In this document: positions 1 to 9,447 of the stretch, one piece after another
How positions within the stretch are numbered: the first letter of the stretch is position 1
Layout: each line of letters begins with the position of its first letter
Assembly: GCA_016929905.1 (NCBI GenBank)
Contig: JAFGHX010000299.1
Span: forward strand, 1-49,415
From: Kiritimatiellia bacterium
GTDB taxonomy: Bacteria > Verrucomicrobiota > Kiritimatiellia > JAFGHX01
Reading direction: 5' to 3'
Length of the DNA: 49,415 bases
Notes under the pieces: generated by a model
Databases searched by the model: none
What the model was told of the DNA's origin: nothing
What the model saw: only the letters and a program-made list of their open reading frames with translations
Made by a program: the position numbers and the translations under genes

Positions 1-167
1 GTCGGAGATCAGAGGTCAGCGGCTTCTCAGCCAGCATCGCGTTCTGCCTGACCTCTGACTTCTGCCCTCTGACCTCTCAGCACCCGAGAATTCATTGTTT
101 TTCGTCGCACTAACGCGAATCCGGCGCAGCGCCCGGCCCCCGCCCGCCGGGCTCTCCCGCCGCACCC
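1..167. other. Intergenic leader with short self-complementary words
   Basis: No gene is seen before the first promoter. The first 80 bases are built from the word CTGACCTCT and near-variants: one copy in reverse orientation at 11-19 (AGAGGTCAG) and forward copies at 48-56 and 69-77. The 11-19 and 48-56 copies can pair as a 9-bp stem. This resembles the other repetitive, self-complementary spacers of the window. Function unknown. Confidence 0.4.
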
Positions 168-196
168 TTGACACGCCGATCCTCACGCGTTAAAAT
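168..196 (+). promoter_or_regulatory. Sigma-70-type promoter of the first LacI gene
   Basis: A perfect -35 hexamer TTGACA (168-173) is followed after exactly 17 bases by TAAAAT (191-196). The predicted transcription start is near 203, giving a leader of about 53 bases before the ATG at 256. A palindromic candidate operator lies over this start site. Confidence 0.75.
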
Positions 197-200
197 ACAC

Positions 201-221
201 ACGTTAGTAAATTGCAAACGT
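201..221. promoter_or_regulatory. Candidate LacI-family autoregulatory operator
   Basis: An odd-centred imperfect palindrome of 21 bases centred on 211, of the form ACGTTnGnAA-A-TTnCnAACGT, with 8 of 10 positions matched per arm. It sits at the predicted +1 of the LacI promoter, the usual place for an autorepression site. Operator function is inferred from symmetry and position. Confidence 0.5.
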
Positions 222-255
222 CGGTAACTTTCGGGACCTCGGAAGGAGGGCGCGC

Positions 256-1311
256 ATGCCCGTGACGCTCGAGACCATCGCCGAACGCGTCGGCGTGTCG
301 AAATGGACGGTCTCCCGCGTGCTGCGCGGCCGCGCCAAGGAGTCGTGGGGCAGCATGGCCAGGCGCGCGGACGAGATCCGGCGCGTGGCGCGCGAGATGG
401 GCTACCGGCCCAACGCGGCCGCCAAGGCGGTCTCGGAAGGCCGGTTCGGCAATGTCGGCCTGCTGCTCAGCACCCAGCAGCGAACGAGCCGGCTCACGTC
501 CGGGATGCTGAACGCGATGCACGATGCGCTCGCCGCGCACGAGACCAAGCTGACCGTCGCCCGCGTGGCCGACGAGAAACTCACGGACCCGGACTACCTT
601 TCGGATGTGCTTCGCAGTCTCTCCGTGGACGGCTTGCTGATCAACTATACCCATCACATGCCGAAACAGATGATCGAGTTGGTCCGGCAGTATCGGTTGC
701 CGTCGATCTGGGTGAACGTGAAACGCTCAACCGACGCGGTCCATCCGAACGATCTGAAGGCCGGCAAACTGGCTGCGCAATTGCTCCTGGACCAAGGGCA
801 TCGGTACACCGCGTTCGTGAGCGTCACCGACCCGTGGAGCCCCGAGAGGGAGAGGCATTACAGCCTGGTAGACCGGCTGCGCGGATACGAGCAGACCATG
901 AAAGCCGCCAAGGGCAAGCCCAGCGTCTCCATGCTGACCGCGATGATTCGGTTCGGCCGCGGTATTCGCAACGAGGACAAATGCGTGGAGGTGATGACCG
1001 ACTGGCTCGCCCGCCGGGGCCCGATCTCGGGAGCCGTATGCCACTCGGAATGGGCTCTCACCTCCCTGCTGCTCGCCGCAGCGCGTGCGGGCGTTCGCGT
1101 GCCTGAAGACGTGTCAATCGTCTACATCGCCTCCGACGTGGCGCGGGTCGGCGTCCCCGTCGCAACAGTGCGGTTCGACGAAGGCGAGATGGGCCGCATG
1201 GCGGTGGAGATGCTCATGGAGAAGATCGCGAGCCCGTCGCGCAAGCTCAAGGCGCGGCGAGTGGAGTTCGCCGTGTCTGAAGGCGGCACGCTTGCCCCGC
1301 CGCCACGATAG
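256..1311 (+). CDS. LacI/GalR family transcriptional regulator
   Basis: A 351-residue cytoplasmic DNA-binding regulator with the family's usual length. Residues 5-24 form the LacI helix-turn-helix (TIAERVGVSKWTVSRVLRG), followed by a hinge region with the typical YRPNAAAKAV segment and a periplasmic-binding-protein-like sensor domain from about residue 65. The start is supported by a GGAAGGAGGG Shine-Dalgarno at 240-249. The gene leads a co-oriented block of glycan-related genes (Asp-box propeller, beta-helix protein, GH78-type enzyme) that a second LacI closes, so it probably represses that block in response to a released sugar. The ligand is unknown. The family call is firm; the regulon is inferred. 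Confidence 0.93.
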   Translation: MPVTLETIAERVGVSKWTVSRVLRGRAKESWGSMARRADEIRRVAREMGYRPNAAAKAVSEGRFGNVGLLLSTQQRTSRLTSGMLNAMHDALAAHETKLTVARVADEKLTDPDYLSDVLRSLSVDGLLINYTHHMPKQMIELVRQYRLPSIWVNVKRSTDAVHPNDLKAGKLAAQLLLDQGHRYTAFVSVTDPWSPERERHYSLVDRLRGYEQTMKAAKGKPSVSMLTAMIRFGRGIRNEDKCVEVMTDWLARRGPISGAVCHSEWALTSLLLAAARAGVRVPEDVSIVYIASDVARVGVPVATVRFDEGEMGRMAVEMLMEKIASPSRKLKARRVEFAVSEGGTLAPPPR

Positions 1312-1421
1312 CATACCCTGAAACGTTCGCGATAGATCGAACCGACGATCCGGCACCCGCAACGGCGGGAGACCCCATGAACCCGCGGCAACTCGCCTCA
1401 CAGAGATCGGGAGGAGACCCT

Positions 1422-3599
1422 ATGGCACAAATTGCGCATGACGGGACCCTGCGGTTCGCGCTGGTTGCGGCGCTGCTGGCCACGACGACGCTCCGGGCGG
1501 CGGAGCCCGCACGCTGGCGCGTGCTGCCGATCCGGCGCCAGGCGGAATTCGAGCAGGGGCTGCTCGGCGGCGAAGGCGAGCAGCACATGGAAGGGGGCGC
1601 GCGGTGCCGTTCGAACCCGGACGTCATCTATCTCGGCCATGACGTCGCGCAGATGTGGCGCAGCGTGAACGGCGGGCGCAGCTGGATCAAGGTGCACGGG
1701 CGCGGCCTCCACGTGCGGGGCGGACACGCGCTCGAGGTCGACCCCGTGAATTCCCGCAAGGTCTTCATGATCGCCAGCCAGTTGTGGGACCGGTTTGCAG
1801 AAGACCGTGCCGGCCTGCATGTGACGCTCGACGGCGGCGATACATGGAAGCGGCTGCTCCCCGTCCCCTTCTCGAAAGAGAGGCGGCACGATTCACGCCG
1901 CTACACGCACCACATCGACTACGATCCGGCGAGCATCGGCGAAGAAGGCGCGAAACGGTGGTACGTCGTCTTCTCGCGACACGGCGTCTACCGCTCGGAG
2001 GACGGCGGCGGGACCTGGCAGCCCGGCGCCCGGTTCGGAGAAGAGGATGGGGTCTACTGCCTGCACGCGCACCCGAAGGACGGCAAGACCGTCTATCTCG
2101 GAACCCAGGCTGGACTGCGCGTCAGCCACGATCGCGGTGCGAGCTTCGAGCCGATCGGCGACCTGCCGCCCGGCGCGGTTTCGTCGCTTCAGATCAATGA
2201 ACAGGCGCCCGGCGCGCTCTACGCGGTGCTCGAGGGCAAGGGGCTGTACCGCTCCATCGACTCCGGGCGAACCTTCGCGCTCCTGAAGACATTCAACGCC
2301 ATCCACGTGTTCCTGAACCCCGCACACCCCGAGGTGCTCTATCTGGTGGGAATCGAGGCCGAGGACAACAGCTTGGTCAGTCACGACGCGGGCCGCACCT
2401 GGCACAACGTGGCCGTGATCCCGCCGGTCGGGCGCGAAGCCGACAAGGGGGTCTGGAAGAGACGGCTGTGCGGGAAGCATTCGGCGGTGCTGCCGGACCC
2501 GCGCGACCCCGACAAGGCGGTCGCCTTCTCGCGCGGACATTTCTGGCGCACCGAAGACCGCGGGCGTACGTTCAAGAATAGTTCGACGCTGTTCACCGGC
2601 TTCGCGGGACGTCCCATCTTCGACCCGTTCAACCCCGACCGGTGGGGATTGCTCCTGCACGACGTGGGACTGGTCCTGACCGAAAACGGCGGAGACTGGT
2701 TCGAAGGGCGGGGCATCCCCTACGCCTGGAAGCTGCAGAAGGAAGTCGCCCATACCGGCATGCTGCGGGGCTCGTTCCAACCGCTGCGCGGCTCCGCTGT
2801 ATTCGTCGGGGCGGCCGGTGTGACATGGAAGCTGAGACTGGTTCGGACAGAAGACATGGGGCGGACTTGGACGCTCGCGGGGGAAAAGTGGGGGCACAAC
2901 ACGTTCCTGTCCTTTCACGGCAAGGATCCGAACGTGCTCTATGCCCACGATCAGCGCTCGTCGGACGCCGGCCGCACGTTCCAGCCGTTGCCGGGTCTGG
3001 CCGAGCCGCAGGCCTCGATCGTCGGCATGTGCAGCGCGCAGCCCGACACGGTCTATGCCATGCCGAAATCGCGCAAGGCGCTTCTGCGTTCGGACGATCG
3101 AGGCCAGACATGGCGTGAGGTCGTAAAGGTCGACTGGCGCTTCGCGCCACTCAGTTCGCATCCGGTCTTCGAGGTGCATCCCGAGAATCCCGACCTTGTC
3201 TATACCGTGGACACGAAGGGCGACCTGGCCGTGTTCGACGGAAAGGCGTGGCGGAGCCTGGGCGTTCTGGCCAGGGCGGGCGGCGAGGACCTGCACAACT
3301 TCGTGGAGCAGGTCGCGTTCGACCCGCGCCGGCCGAACACCCTGTATGCGGGTACGCAGGCGATCGGTTTGCCGTGCATCTGGCGCAGCCTCGACGACGG
3401 GCGAACGTGGCAGGATATCACGGCCAATCACCCGATGTGCGGCCCGCAGCAGTTGGTGGTACACCCGCTGACCGGCGAACTGCTCAGCGGCGGGTTGTCG
3501 GGCACCTGGGTCTTCCCGCCGCCTGACGACGGGCCGCGTACGCTCTGGCGCAAATGCGCGGACCCGCTGGAGGTGTCCGAGCGGCTGAAAACCCGATGA
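1422..3599 (+). CDS. Secreted Asp-box (BNR/sortilin-like) beta-propeller protein
   Basis: A 725-residue exported protein. The start at 1422 is chosen because GGGAGGAG lies five bases upstream and gives a clean signal peptide (FALVAALLATTTLRAAEPA); an in-frame ATG at 1377 would add 15 residues with no ribosome site. About a dozen Asp-box motifs of the form SxDxGxTW recur along the chain (SEDGGGTW, SHDAGRTW, TEDRGRTF, TEDMGRTW, SDDRGQTW, SLDDGRTW), as in sortilin/VPS10-type and GH74-type multi-bladed propellers. The blades are too general to name a substrate, and no catalytic residues can be assigned. The stop codon overlaps an ATGA and the next gene starts 21 bases on, so the two are translated from one message. 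It probably binds or cleaves an extracellular polysaccharide. Confidence 0.85.
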   Translation: MAQIAHDGTLRFALVAALLATTTLRAAEPARWRVLPIRRQAEFEQGLLGGEGEQHMEGGARCRSNPDVIYLGHDVAQMWRSVNGGRSWIKVHGRGLHVRGGHALEVDPVNSRKVFMIASQLWDRFAEDRAGLHVTLDGGDTWKRLLPVPFSKERRHDSRRYTHHIDYDPASIGEEGAKRWYVVFSRHGVYRSEDGGGTWQPGARFGEEDGVYCLHAHPKDGKTVYLGTQAGLRVSHDRGASFEPIGDLPPGAVSSLQINEQAPGALYAVLEGKGLYRSIDSGRTFALLKTFNAIHVFLNPAHPEVLYLVGIEAEDNSLVSHDAGRTWHNVAVIPPVGREADKGVWKRRLCGKHSAVLPDPRDPDKAVAFSRGHFWRTEDRGRTFKNSSTLFTGFAGRPIFDPFNPDRWGLLLHDVGLVLTENGGDWFEGRGIPYAWKLQKEVAHTGMLRGSFQPLRGSAVFVGAAGVTWKLRLVRTEDMGRTWTLAGEKWGHNTFLSFHGKDPNVLYAHDQRSSDAGRTFQPLPGLAEPQASIVGMCSAQPDTVYAMPKSRKALLRSDDRGQTWREVVKVDWRFAPLSSHPVFEVHPENPDLVYTVDTKGDLAVFDGKAWRSLGVLARAGGEDLHNFVEQVAFDPRRPNTLYAGTQAIGLPCIWRSLDDGRTWQDITANHPMCGPQQLVVHPLTGELLSGGLSGTWVFPPPDDGPRTLWRKCADPLEVSERLKTR

Positions 3600-3619
3600 A
3601 CGGGCAGGAGGGAAGAGAT

Positions 3620-6600
3620 ATGCATAGAATGTGTCTTAACGCCATCGTTCTGTTCGTCTTGCTCTGTATGCTCATCCCGCCCGCCTCGGGCCGGGAGCCC
3701 TTCTCCTGGGAAACGCCCCAGGCCAAGGTGCTGCCGAACGGCGACCTGGAGTGGGCGCCGAAGCCGTTCCGCTACGAACCGGGCCAGTCAGTGCGCTACA
3801 TCGATTTCGAAAACGGCTCGGACGACCGGGCCGGCGCCACGCCGCAGACGGCGTGGAAACACCATCCGTGGGACGCCAACGCCACGGGTAGCGCGGCCGC
3901 ATGCCGCGGCGCCGATACCTACGTCTTCAAGGGCGGCGTCTGCTACCGCGGCACACTCACCGTGAAGGAGGCGGGCCGGCCCGGCAACCCGATCCGGCTC
4001 ACGCGGGATGCGAACTGGGGCAAGGGCAACGCCGTTCTCTGCGGCTCGGAACGCGTCACCGCGTGGCGGCGCGGCGCCGACCATAAGGACATCCCCGAAC
4101 CGGACAAGGTCTGGGTCGCGGAACTGGACTTCGCGCCACGCAGCGTCTGGCTGGTCAAGAGCGAAGACGACATCGTGCGTATCCCCCTGGCCCGGACCCC
4201 GAACTGGACCTGGTCGAACCCGGACGATCCTCACGCCGAATGGTACGTGTTCGACAACCCGAAGAAGGTTTTTGACAACTTTGTCGAGGCGGAGAAGGGC
4301 CGCAAGTACCACTTCGCGATCGACACAAAGCATATCAAAGACAAGCCTGAGAGCTATTTCAAGGGCGCCTTGATCTGGCCGGAGTTCGGCTGGGTCATGG
4401 GCACGCCCTATCCCACCCGGGTCGAGGTGGTGGATTTGGAGCAGCACGGCTTGGGGTTCTCCGGCTGGACCGGCGGGACTCCGGGCAGCGGCAAGTTTCA
4501 TCGCCACATGCGCTACTATCTCGAAGACAAGCCGCATTACCTCGACGATCCGGCAGGTGAATTCTGGTTCGAGAAGAAGGGGAAAGGCGGACGTCTGTTC
4601 ATCCGGCTGCCGGCCGACGCCGACCCGCGCCGCGTGCGAGTCGAAGCCGGCAAACGCCTGAATCTCGTGAACGGCACTCGGGTGAAGCATCTCCACGTAA
4701 CGGGCCTGACTTTCCGGTTCACGACGCCGGGATGGGACATCACGGCGTCTTCATGGGACTTCTCCACCGCGCCCTGGGGGTTCCGCGACGATATGCACCC
4801 GGGCGGCGTGCGCGTGTGGGGCGAAGGCACCGACATCCGCGTCGCGAACTGCCTGTTCGAGCATGTGGTCGCTCCGATCCGCATCCGGGCGATCAGGAAG
4901 GGGCAACGGGTTGACGCTGTGCGGATCGAGGACAACGTCATCCGCTACACCGAATACGGCGGCATCGCCGTGGCGAACGGCTCGGCCTGGGGCTATGCGA
5001 GCCGGCACGGCCTGTTGGGCGACGTGCGCATTTATCGCAATCGCGCGTTCATGACCGGCCTGCGCGCCCGGCGCTTCGGCAACGGCACGTGCATCGATGT
5101 GGAATACCCGGACACGGCCGAAATCGCGGGCAATTTCATCGAACGGTCGGGCGGGCAGGGCATCAATGTGCGCGGCGCGAAGAACAACCTCTGCTGGGAT
5201 GACGTGCCGTTCACCCGGATCCTGATCCACCACAACAAGGTCTGGCAGCCCATGCAGATCGCCAACGATTTCGGCGGCATCGAAACCTGGCAGGGCGGTC
5301 CGGTCTATGTCTTCAACAATCTGGTCTATGACGCGCGCGGCCCGCAGCATTGGAAAATCCGGCACAGCGGCAAGGGGTCCGGGTTCGGACACGCTTACTA
5401 CCTGGACGGCTCGTACAAGAACTATCTGTTCAACAACATCGCCTGGGGCCGCTCCAACGACGAGACGAGCATTTTGGTCAACTGCGCCGCGTTCCAGGGC
5501 ATCCATGGCTACCAGAACACGTTCTTCCACAATACCGCCTACAACTACGTCGTCGGTTCTCGGCGCCAGGCGCCGCAAGCGGGCCGGAACAAGTACCTGG
5601 CCAACGTCTGGCAGGGCATGAGCCGCCGTGTCTTCCGGCACGCCGATCCCGCAAAGAGCGAAGCGGCGGCGAACGCGGCCGACGCCGGCCCGCAGGCGGG
5701 CCAATTCCCGCTGGAATCGAACGCCTACGCGAACAATGTCTTCCACGACGTCAAGGAAATCGGGGTCATGGAACCGTCCGGGCGTTGGCACAAGACCCTG
5801 GAAAGCTTCCGTGCCGTGCTGGTGGCGCACAAGAGCCTGGCGACCGGCGTGGGCGCAATGGCAACGCACGCGCCGCTGCGCGATCCCGCCAAAGGCGATT
5901 TCCGCCCCGTGCCCGGCTCGGGCGTCGAGGGACGCGGTGTGAAAGTCTTCGTGCCCTGGGCTCTGCACGGCGTGGTGGGCGAGTGGCCCTTCCTTCCCGC
6001 CGGCGATGACCCGGCGCACGTCATGGACGAACACTGGTACTTCACCGACTACCACGTCACGCGCAACCGCTACCACACGCGTCCCTCCTATCCGCTCCAG
6101 GGCGTGCATGTCGGGCAGGGCAATTATTGCCGAGGCGAGCTCGAGAACTGGACCGACGGCGCGCTCCGATTCAATGCCGCCCGGAAACAATACGCCGTGC
6201 TGACGAACGAGAAGATGATGACGCCGTTCTCGTTCAAGGGGCGAAAGGCGAGTCCGGGCGAGAAGGGGATCACGAATCAAGAGCACACCTTCGAGGGCGA
6301 GGCGCTGAAGAACCCGCAGATCTACGCTGGCAACTTCCTGATCGAGGCGTACCTGAAGATCGAACCCGGCGCCGCCGGGCTGGTGACCGGCAAGATGAAA
6401 GGGGCCGGTTACGATTTGCGCATTGACGGAGAGGGCAAAGCGGTCTTCACCGTCGCCGCGGCAGCCGGTTCAAAGGCCTCGATCAAGACCGGGCTGGCGC
6501 TGAACGACGGGACGTGGCATCATCTCATCGCCGAGGCGGACCGCACGGCGAAGACGCTGACGCTTTACGTCGACGGCAGGCAGGACGCTGTGGGCCCGGG

Positions 6601-6832
6601 GCTCGGCGCGGTGTCGTTGGCGAATGAAGGGGACCTGTGCGTCGCGGGCACGCCCACGGGCGACTACCTGGACGCCACGTTCGACTTCCTGCGCATCGCG
6701 CAGGGCACGCTGGCGGACGCCGATACGACGATCGGAGAACTCTACGCCTGGCAGTTCGACGGCCCGCACCTGCGCGACTTCGCGGGGCGCCCGCGCACGG
6801 CGGAAAGCCCGGCGGGTGCTCTGGCGCAGTAG
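3620..6832 (+). CDS. Secreted right-handed parallel beta-helix protein with C-terminal LamG domain
   Basis: A 1,070-residue exported protein. The start at 3620 has CAGGAGGGA 7-15 bases upstream; the first 24 residues (MHRMCLNAIVLFVLLCMLIP...ASG) are a signal peptide. Residues about 30-130 carry the YIDFENGSDDRAGATPQTAW segment typical of the front of beta-helix proteins. Residues about 380-690 contain helix-coil repeats (NCLFEHV, IEDNVIRYTEYGGIAV, IAGNFIERSGGQGI, IHHNKVW, VFNNLVYD), the fold of pectate-lyase-like polysaccharide lyases and glycoside hydrolases. The last 170 residues form a concanavalin/LamG domain (DGTWHHLIAEADR, LTLYVDG). It is probably a polysaccharide-degrading or -binding enzyme; the exact activity cannot be read. 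Translationally close to the propeller gene upstream. Confidence 0.85.
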   Translation: MHRMCLNAIVLFVLLCMLIPPASGREPFSWETPQAKVLPNGDLEWAPKPFRYEPGQSVRYIDFENGSDDRAGATPQTAWKHHPWDANATGSAAACRGADTYVFKGGVCYRGTLTVKEAGRPGNPIRLTRDANWGKGNAVLCGSERVTAWRRGADHKDIPEPDKVWVAELDFAPRSVWLVKSEDDIVRIPLARTPNWTWSNPDDPHAEWYVFDNPKKVFDNFVEAEKGRKYHFAIDTKHIKDKPESYFKGALIWPEFGWVMGTPYPTRVEVVDLEQHGLGFSGWTGGTPGSGKFHRHMRYYLEDKPHYLDDPAGEFWFEKKGKGGRLFIRLPADADPRRVRVEAGKRLNLVNGTRVKHLHVTGLTFRFTTPGWDITASSWDFSTAPWGFRDDMHPGGVRVWGEGTDIRVANCLFEHVVAPIRIRAIRKGQRVDAVRIEDNVIRYTEYGGIAVANGSAWGYASRHGLLGDVRIYRNRAFMTGLRARRFGNGTCIDVEYPDTAEIAGNFIERSGGQGINVRGAKNNLCWDDVPFTRILIHHNKVWQPMQIANDFGGIETWQGGPVYVFNNLVYDARGPQHWKIRHSGKGSGFGHAYYLDGSYKNYLFNNIAWGRSNDETSILVNCAAFQGIHGYQNTFFHNTAYNYVVGSRRQAPQAGRNKYLANVWQGMSRRVFRHADPAKSEAAANAADAGPQAGQFPLESNAYANNVFHDVKEIGVMEPSGRWHKTLESFRAVLVAHKSLATGVGAMATHAPLRDPAKGDFRPVPGSGVEGRGVKVFVPWALHGVVGEWPFLPAGDDPAHVMDEHWYFTDYHVTRNRYHTRPSYPLQGVHVGQGNYCRGELENWTDGALRFNAARKQYAVLTNEKMMTPFSFKGRKASPGEKGITNQEHTFEGEALKNPQIYAGNFLIEAYLKIEPGAAGLVTGKMKGAGYDLRIDGEGKAVFTVAAAAGSKASIKTGLALNDGTWHHLIAEADRTAKTLTLYVDGRQDAVGPGLGAVSLANEGDLCVAGTPTGDYLDATFDFLRIAQGTLADADTTIGELYAWQFDGPHLRDFAGRPRTAESPAGALAQ

Positions 6833-6840
6833 AAGGCGGA

Positions 6841-6922
6841 ACACGGACAGGCACGGACCGGCACGGACTCACACGGGCGAACCGGCATGGGCACGCCCGT
6901 GTGAGTCCGTGTTTGTCCGTGT
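6841..6922. repeat. Intergenic inverted repeat made of GCACGGAC words
   Basis: An 18-bp perfect inverted repeat (6862-6879 with 6894-6911, 14-base loop) is flanked by a second 9-bp pair, ACACGGACA (6841-6849) with TGTCCGTGT (6914-6922). The left side is a quasi-tandem of GGCACGGAC-like words and the right side their complement. It lies between the beta-helix stop and the GH78-type gene on the same strand. No U-tract follows, so it is not a classic intrinsic terminator; it may act as a 3'-end stabiliser or a dispersed palindromic element. Confidence 0.7.
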
Positions 6923-6979
6923 GGCGCCGCGTGAACCGAACGGCACTGGAACAACGCAAGGAAGCAGGAGCAGAACACC

Positions 6980-9343
6980 ATGCAGAAGAAGTGGACGCCC
7001 ACGCCCACCCGCTCGAGGAAATGGCACGCCCAATGGATCTGGACGGACCGGAACCCGCCCGAGCCGAACACGTACGGCTATTTCCGGAAGACGTTCGACC
7101 TGGCGGCAGTTCCTGAACGATGTGTGCTGTTCGTGACCGCCGATTCGCGCTACCAGCTCTTCCTGAACGGCGTGTTCGTCGGCCGCGGCGCGCCGCAATC
7201 GCAGCCGTTCTTCCAGTACTACGACGAGTACGACGCAACAGCATGCCTCGCCGCGGGGACAAACTGCATGGCAGCCGTCGTGTACCATGTCGGCAACCTC
7301 CCGGACACGCGGGGCGGACTGCTGGCGGAACTCGCAGGCGGTCGAGGCGAACGGATCATCGGCACGGACGCCACGTGGCGCGCAACGCGCGCTGTCGCCT
7401 GGGAGCCGGACACGTACTACTTCCGCATGAACAAGGTGAACCCGTACCAGGAGTTTTTCGATGCGCGCAAGGAACCGGCCGGATGGCGGGAGGCCGGGTT
7501 TGACGACGGCGAATGGGGGCGCGCCGCAAGCCTCGGGGTTGGCGGGGGCGGCGGCAGAGGAAGCGGACCGTGGTCGCGACTTGTGCCCCGCGACATCCCT
7601 CGCATGCGCTACACCGCCGTCAACCCGGAACGGATCGCGCGCGTCGAAGAATGTCTCGACATCGAGAACCGCCCCCGGCGCAACGATCTGGCGCCCGGCC
7701 TCTCGATGGTCGGCAAGCCCATCACGTACTCCCGCCTGAAACAGGCGGAAGGGCTGTGCGGGGGCACGGGCCCGATGCTCGTGCAGGGCAGTCAGAACCA
7801 TCTCGATCGGGATTTCGACGGGCGGTACGATCCCTGCGTCGTGTTGGATTTCGGCCGCGTCATCACGGCCAGGGCCAGACTGAGCCTGCAGGGCGCCGCC
7901 GGCGGCCAGGTGGATATCGGCTACGCAGAACGGCTTATCGACGATCAATTCAACATCGATCTCGAAGGCGCATTCGCCGATCGCTACACGATGAAAGACG
8001 GCGAACAGGTGTTCGAGTCGTTCGCGTGGAAGGCGTTCCGCTATATGAAGCTCCGGTTCCGGAACTGCGACCGGCCCGTACGCGTGGATTCCGTTCAGGC
8101 CGTGACCTCCACCTACCCGTACGAAGAGCGCGGCGCGTTCGCGTCCGCCGACGCGACGCTGAACAGGATCTTCGAGATCTCGCGGTACACCCTGCGCCTG
8201 TGCTCGAACGACGCGCTCATGGACACGCCGTGGCGCGAACAGGCGCAATGGCTGGGCGATGTGGCGCTGGTTACCGTGCCGGCCGTCCACTCCTGTTTCG
8301 GCGATACGGCGCTGCCGCGCAAATTCTTCCTGCAGGCCGGTCAGAACCAGCACCAGACCGGCATGATCTCGAACATGAGCAACACGGTCAACCACGAGTG
8401 GCGAGGGGCCATCCCGGATTATTCCCTGTGGTGGGTGCGTGGACTGTGGGAACAGTTCCTCTACACGGGCGACGAGGAACTCGTGCATCGGCTCTACCCG
8501 CAGGCCTTGCGCGTGCTCGACGCCCACATCGACTATCTGAATAACGAGCTCCTGATCGAAAACATGCCCTACTGGGTCTTCATCGATTGGGCGGCAGTGG
8601 ATACACACGGGGTCTGCGGCCCTTACAACGCGATCTTCTACGGAGTGCTCGAAAGCCTGGTGAAGCTGGCCGAATTCAGGGGCGACACGCACACGGCCGG
8701 ATACGCGCGGGAGCTGAGAGCTGGGATCAAGGCTTCGTTCCACCGCGTCCTCTTCGATTCGGCCAGAGGCTGTTATGCCGATGCACGCGTCAACGACGCC
8801 CTGTCCGGGAAGATCAGTGAACACGGAAACCTGACGCCCATCTGGGCCGGGCTCTGTGACGACGCCGTCGCGCGGCAGATCGTCGGCGCGGTGTTCGGGT
8901 CCGAACGCTCCCAAACGTTTACCGAAGCGCAGCCTTTCTATATGGCCGTGGTCCTGCCCGCCCTCGAGCGGGCCGGACGCTTCGAACTCGCGCTCGACCT
9001 GATCCGGCGCCGTTGGGGCCGACGCATGGTCGACAAAGGCGCCACCTCTGTGTTCGAGGAGTGGTACCAGAACGGAAGCTGGCGAAGCGGACGGTTCCAC
9101 GGGTTCCTGCGCACGCATTCGCACGCGTGGTCTGCGTTCCCGGCCGACTTCCTGATCCGGCATCTCATGGGGCTGGAGATCCTCGAGCCCGGCTGCGGCC
9201 GGCTGCGGGTGGCGCCGAAGAAGACCGATTTCGACTATATGGCGGCATTTCCAACCCCGCTCGGAACGGTCTCGGCCGAGTGGAAGGCCGGCGAAATGAC
9301 CGTGTCGGCCGACGACGGGATCCAACTGGAGTTCGGCGAATAG
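6980..9343 (+). CDS. GH78-like alpha-L-rhamnosidase family protein
   Basis: A 787-residue protein with the usual GH78 plan. The N-terminal beta-sandwich (about 10-160) has the family opening WHAQWIW...YFRKTF and LFLNGVFVGRG. A further jelly-roll region ends near CVVLDFGR...ARLSLQG. The (alpha/alpha)6 barrel (about 395-720) carries DTPWREQAQWLGD at the position of the GH78 catalytic aspartate/glutamate region, plus EEWYQNGSWRSGRFHGF and THSHAWSAFPADF. A C-terminal strand domain follows. The start has GCAGGAG nine bases upstream. There is no signal peptide, so it appears cytoplasmic and would act on imported oligosaccharides. It closes the block behind the beta-helix gene, suggesting a rhamnose-containing glycan. 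Family call firm; substrate inferred. Confidence 0.85.
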   Translation: MQKKWTPTPTRSRKWHAQWIWTDRNPPEPNTYGYFRKTFDLAAVPERCVLFVTADSRYQLFLNGVFVGRGAPQSQPFFQYYDEYDATACLAAGTNCMAAVVYHVGNLPDTRGGLLAELAGGRGERIIGTDATWRATRAVAWEPDTYYFRMNKVNPYQEFFDARKEPAGWREAGFDDGEWGRAASLGVGGGGGRGSGPWSRLVPRDIPRMRYTAVNPERIARVEECLDIENRPRRNDLAPGLSMVGKPITYSRLKQAEGLCGGTGPMLVQGSQNHLDRDFDGRYDPCVVLDFGRVITARARLSLQGAAGGQVDIGYAERLIDDQFNIDLEGAFADRYTMKDGEQVFESFAWKAFRYMKLRFRNCDRPVRVDSVQAVTSTYPYEERGAFASADATLNRIFEISRYTLRLCSNDALMDTPWREQAQWLGDVALVTVPAVHSCFGDTALPRKFFLQAGQNQHQTGMISNMSNTVNHEWRGAIPDYSLWWVRGLWEQFLYTGDEELVHRLYPQALRVLDAHIDYLNNELLIENMPYWVFIDWAAVDTHGVCGPYNAIFYGVLESLVKLAEFRGDTHTAGYARELRAGIKASFHRVLFDSARGCYADARVNDALSGKISEHGNLTPIWAGLCDDAVARQIVGAVFGSERSQTFTEAQPFYMAVVLPALERAGRFELALDLIRRRWGRRMVDKGATSVFEEWYQNGSWRSGRFHGFLRTHSHAWSAFPADFLIRHLMGLEILEPGCGRLRVAPKKTDFDYMAAFPTPLGTVSAEWKAGEMTVSADDGIQLEFGE

Positions 9344-9383
9344 CTCTGGTCAGCCGTTGAGCTTGTCGAAAAAAAACGCGGCC

Positions 9384-9436
9384 GGCACGGGCGCTCTCTC
9401 TGCACGGGCGTGTCGGTGTTCGTCCGTATCCGTGCC
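9384..9436. repeat. Weak inverted GGCACGG words before the second LacI gene
   Basis: GGCACGG (9384-9390) and its complement CCGTGCC (9430-9436) bracket a stretch with further copies of the same word family (GCACGGG, GTCCGT). It is a looser relative of the 6841-6922 element on the other side of the GH78-type gene. Low-complexity similarity only; function unknown. Confidence 0.35.
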
Positions 9437-9447
9437 TGATCCCCATC

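Noticed and set aside
1325..1342. GTTCG-N8-CGAAC as a LacI operator before the propeller gene
   Set aside because: The arms are only five bases and do not resemble either of the two well-supported LacI palindromes.
6869..9325. An 818-codon minus-strand frame opposite the GH78-type gene
   Set aside because: It is compositionally shadow-like, with no signal peptide or motifs, while the opposite strand has complete family signatures.
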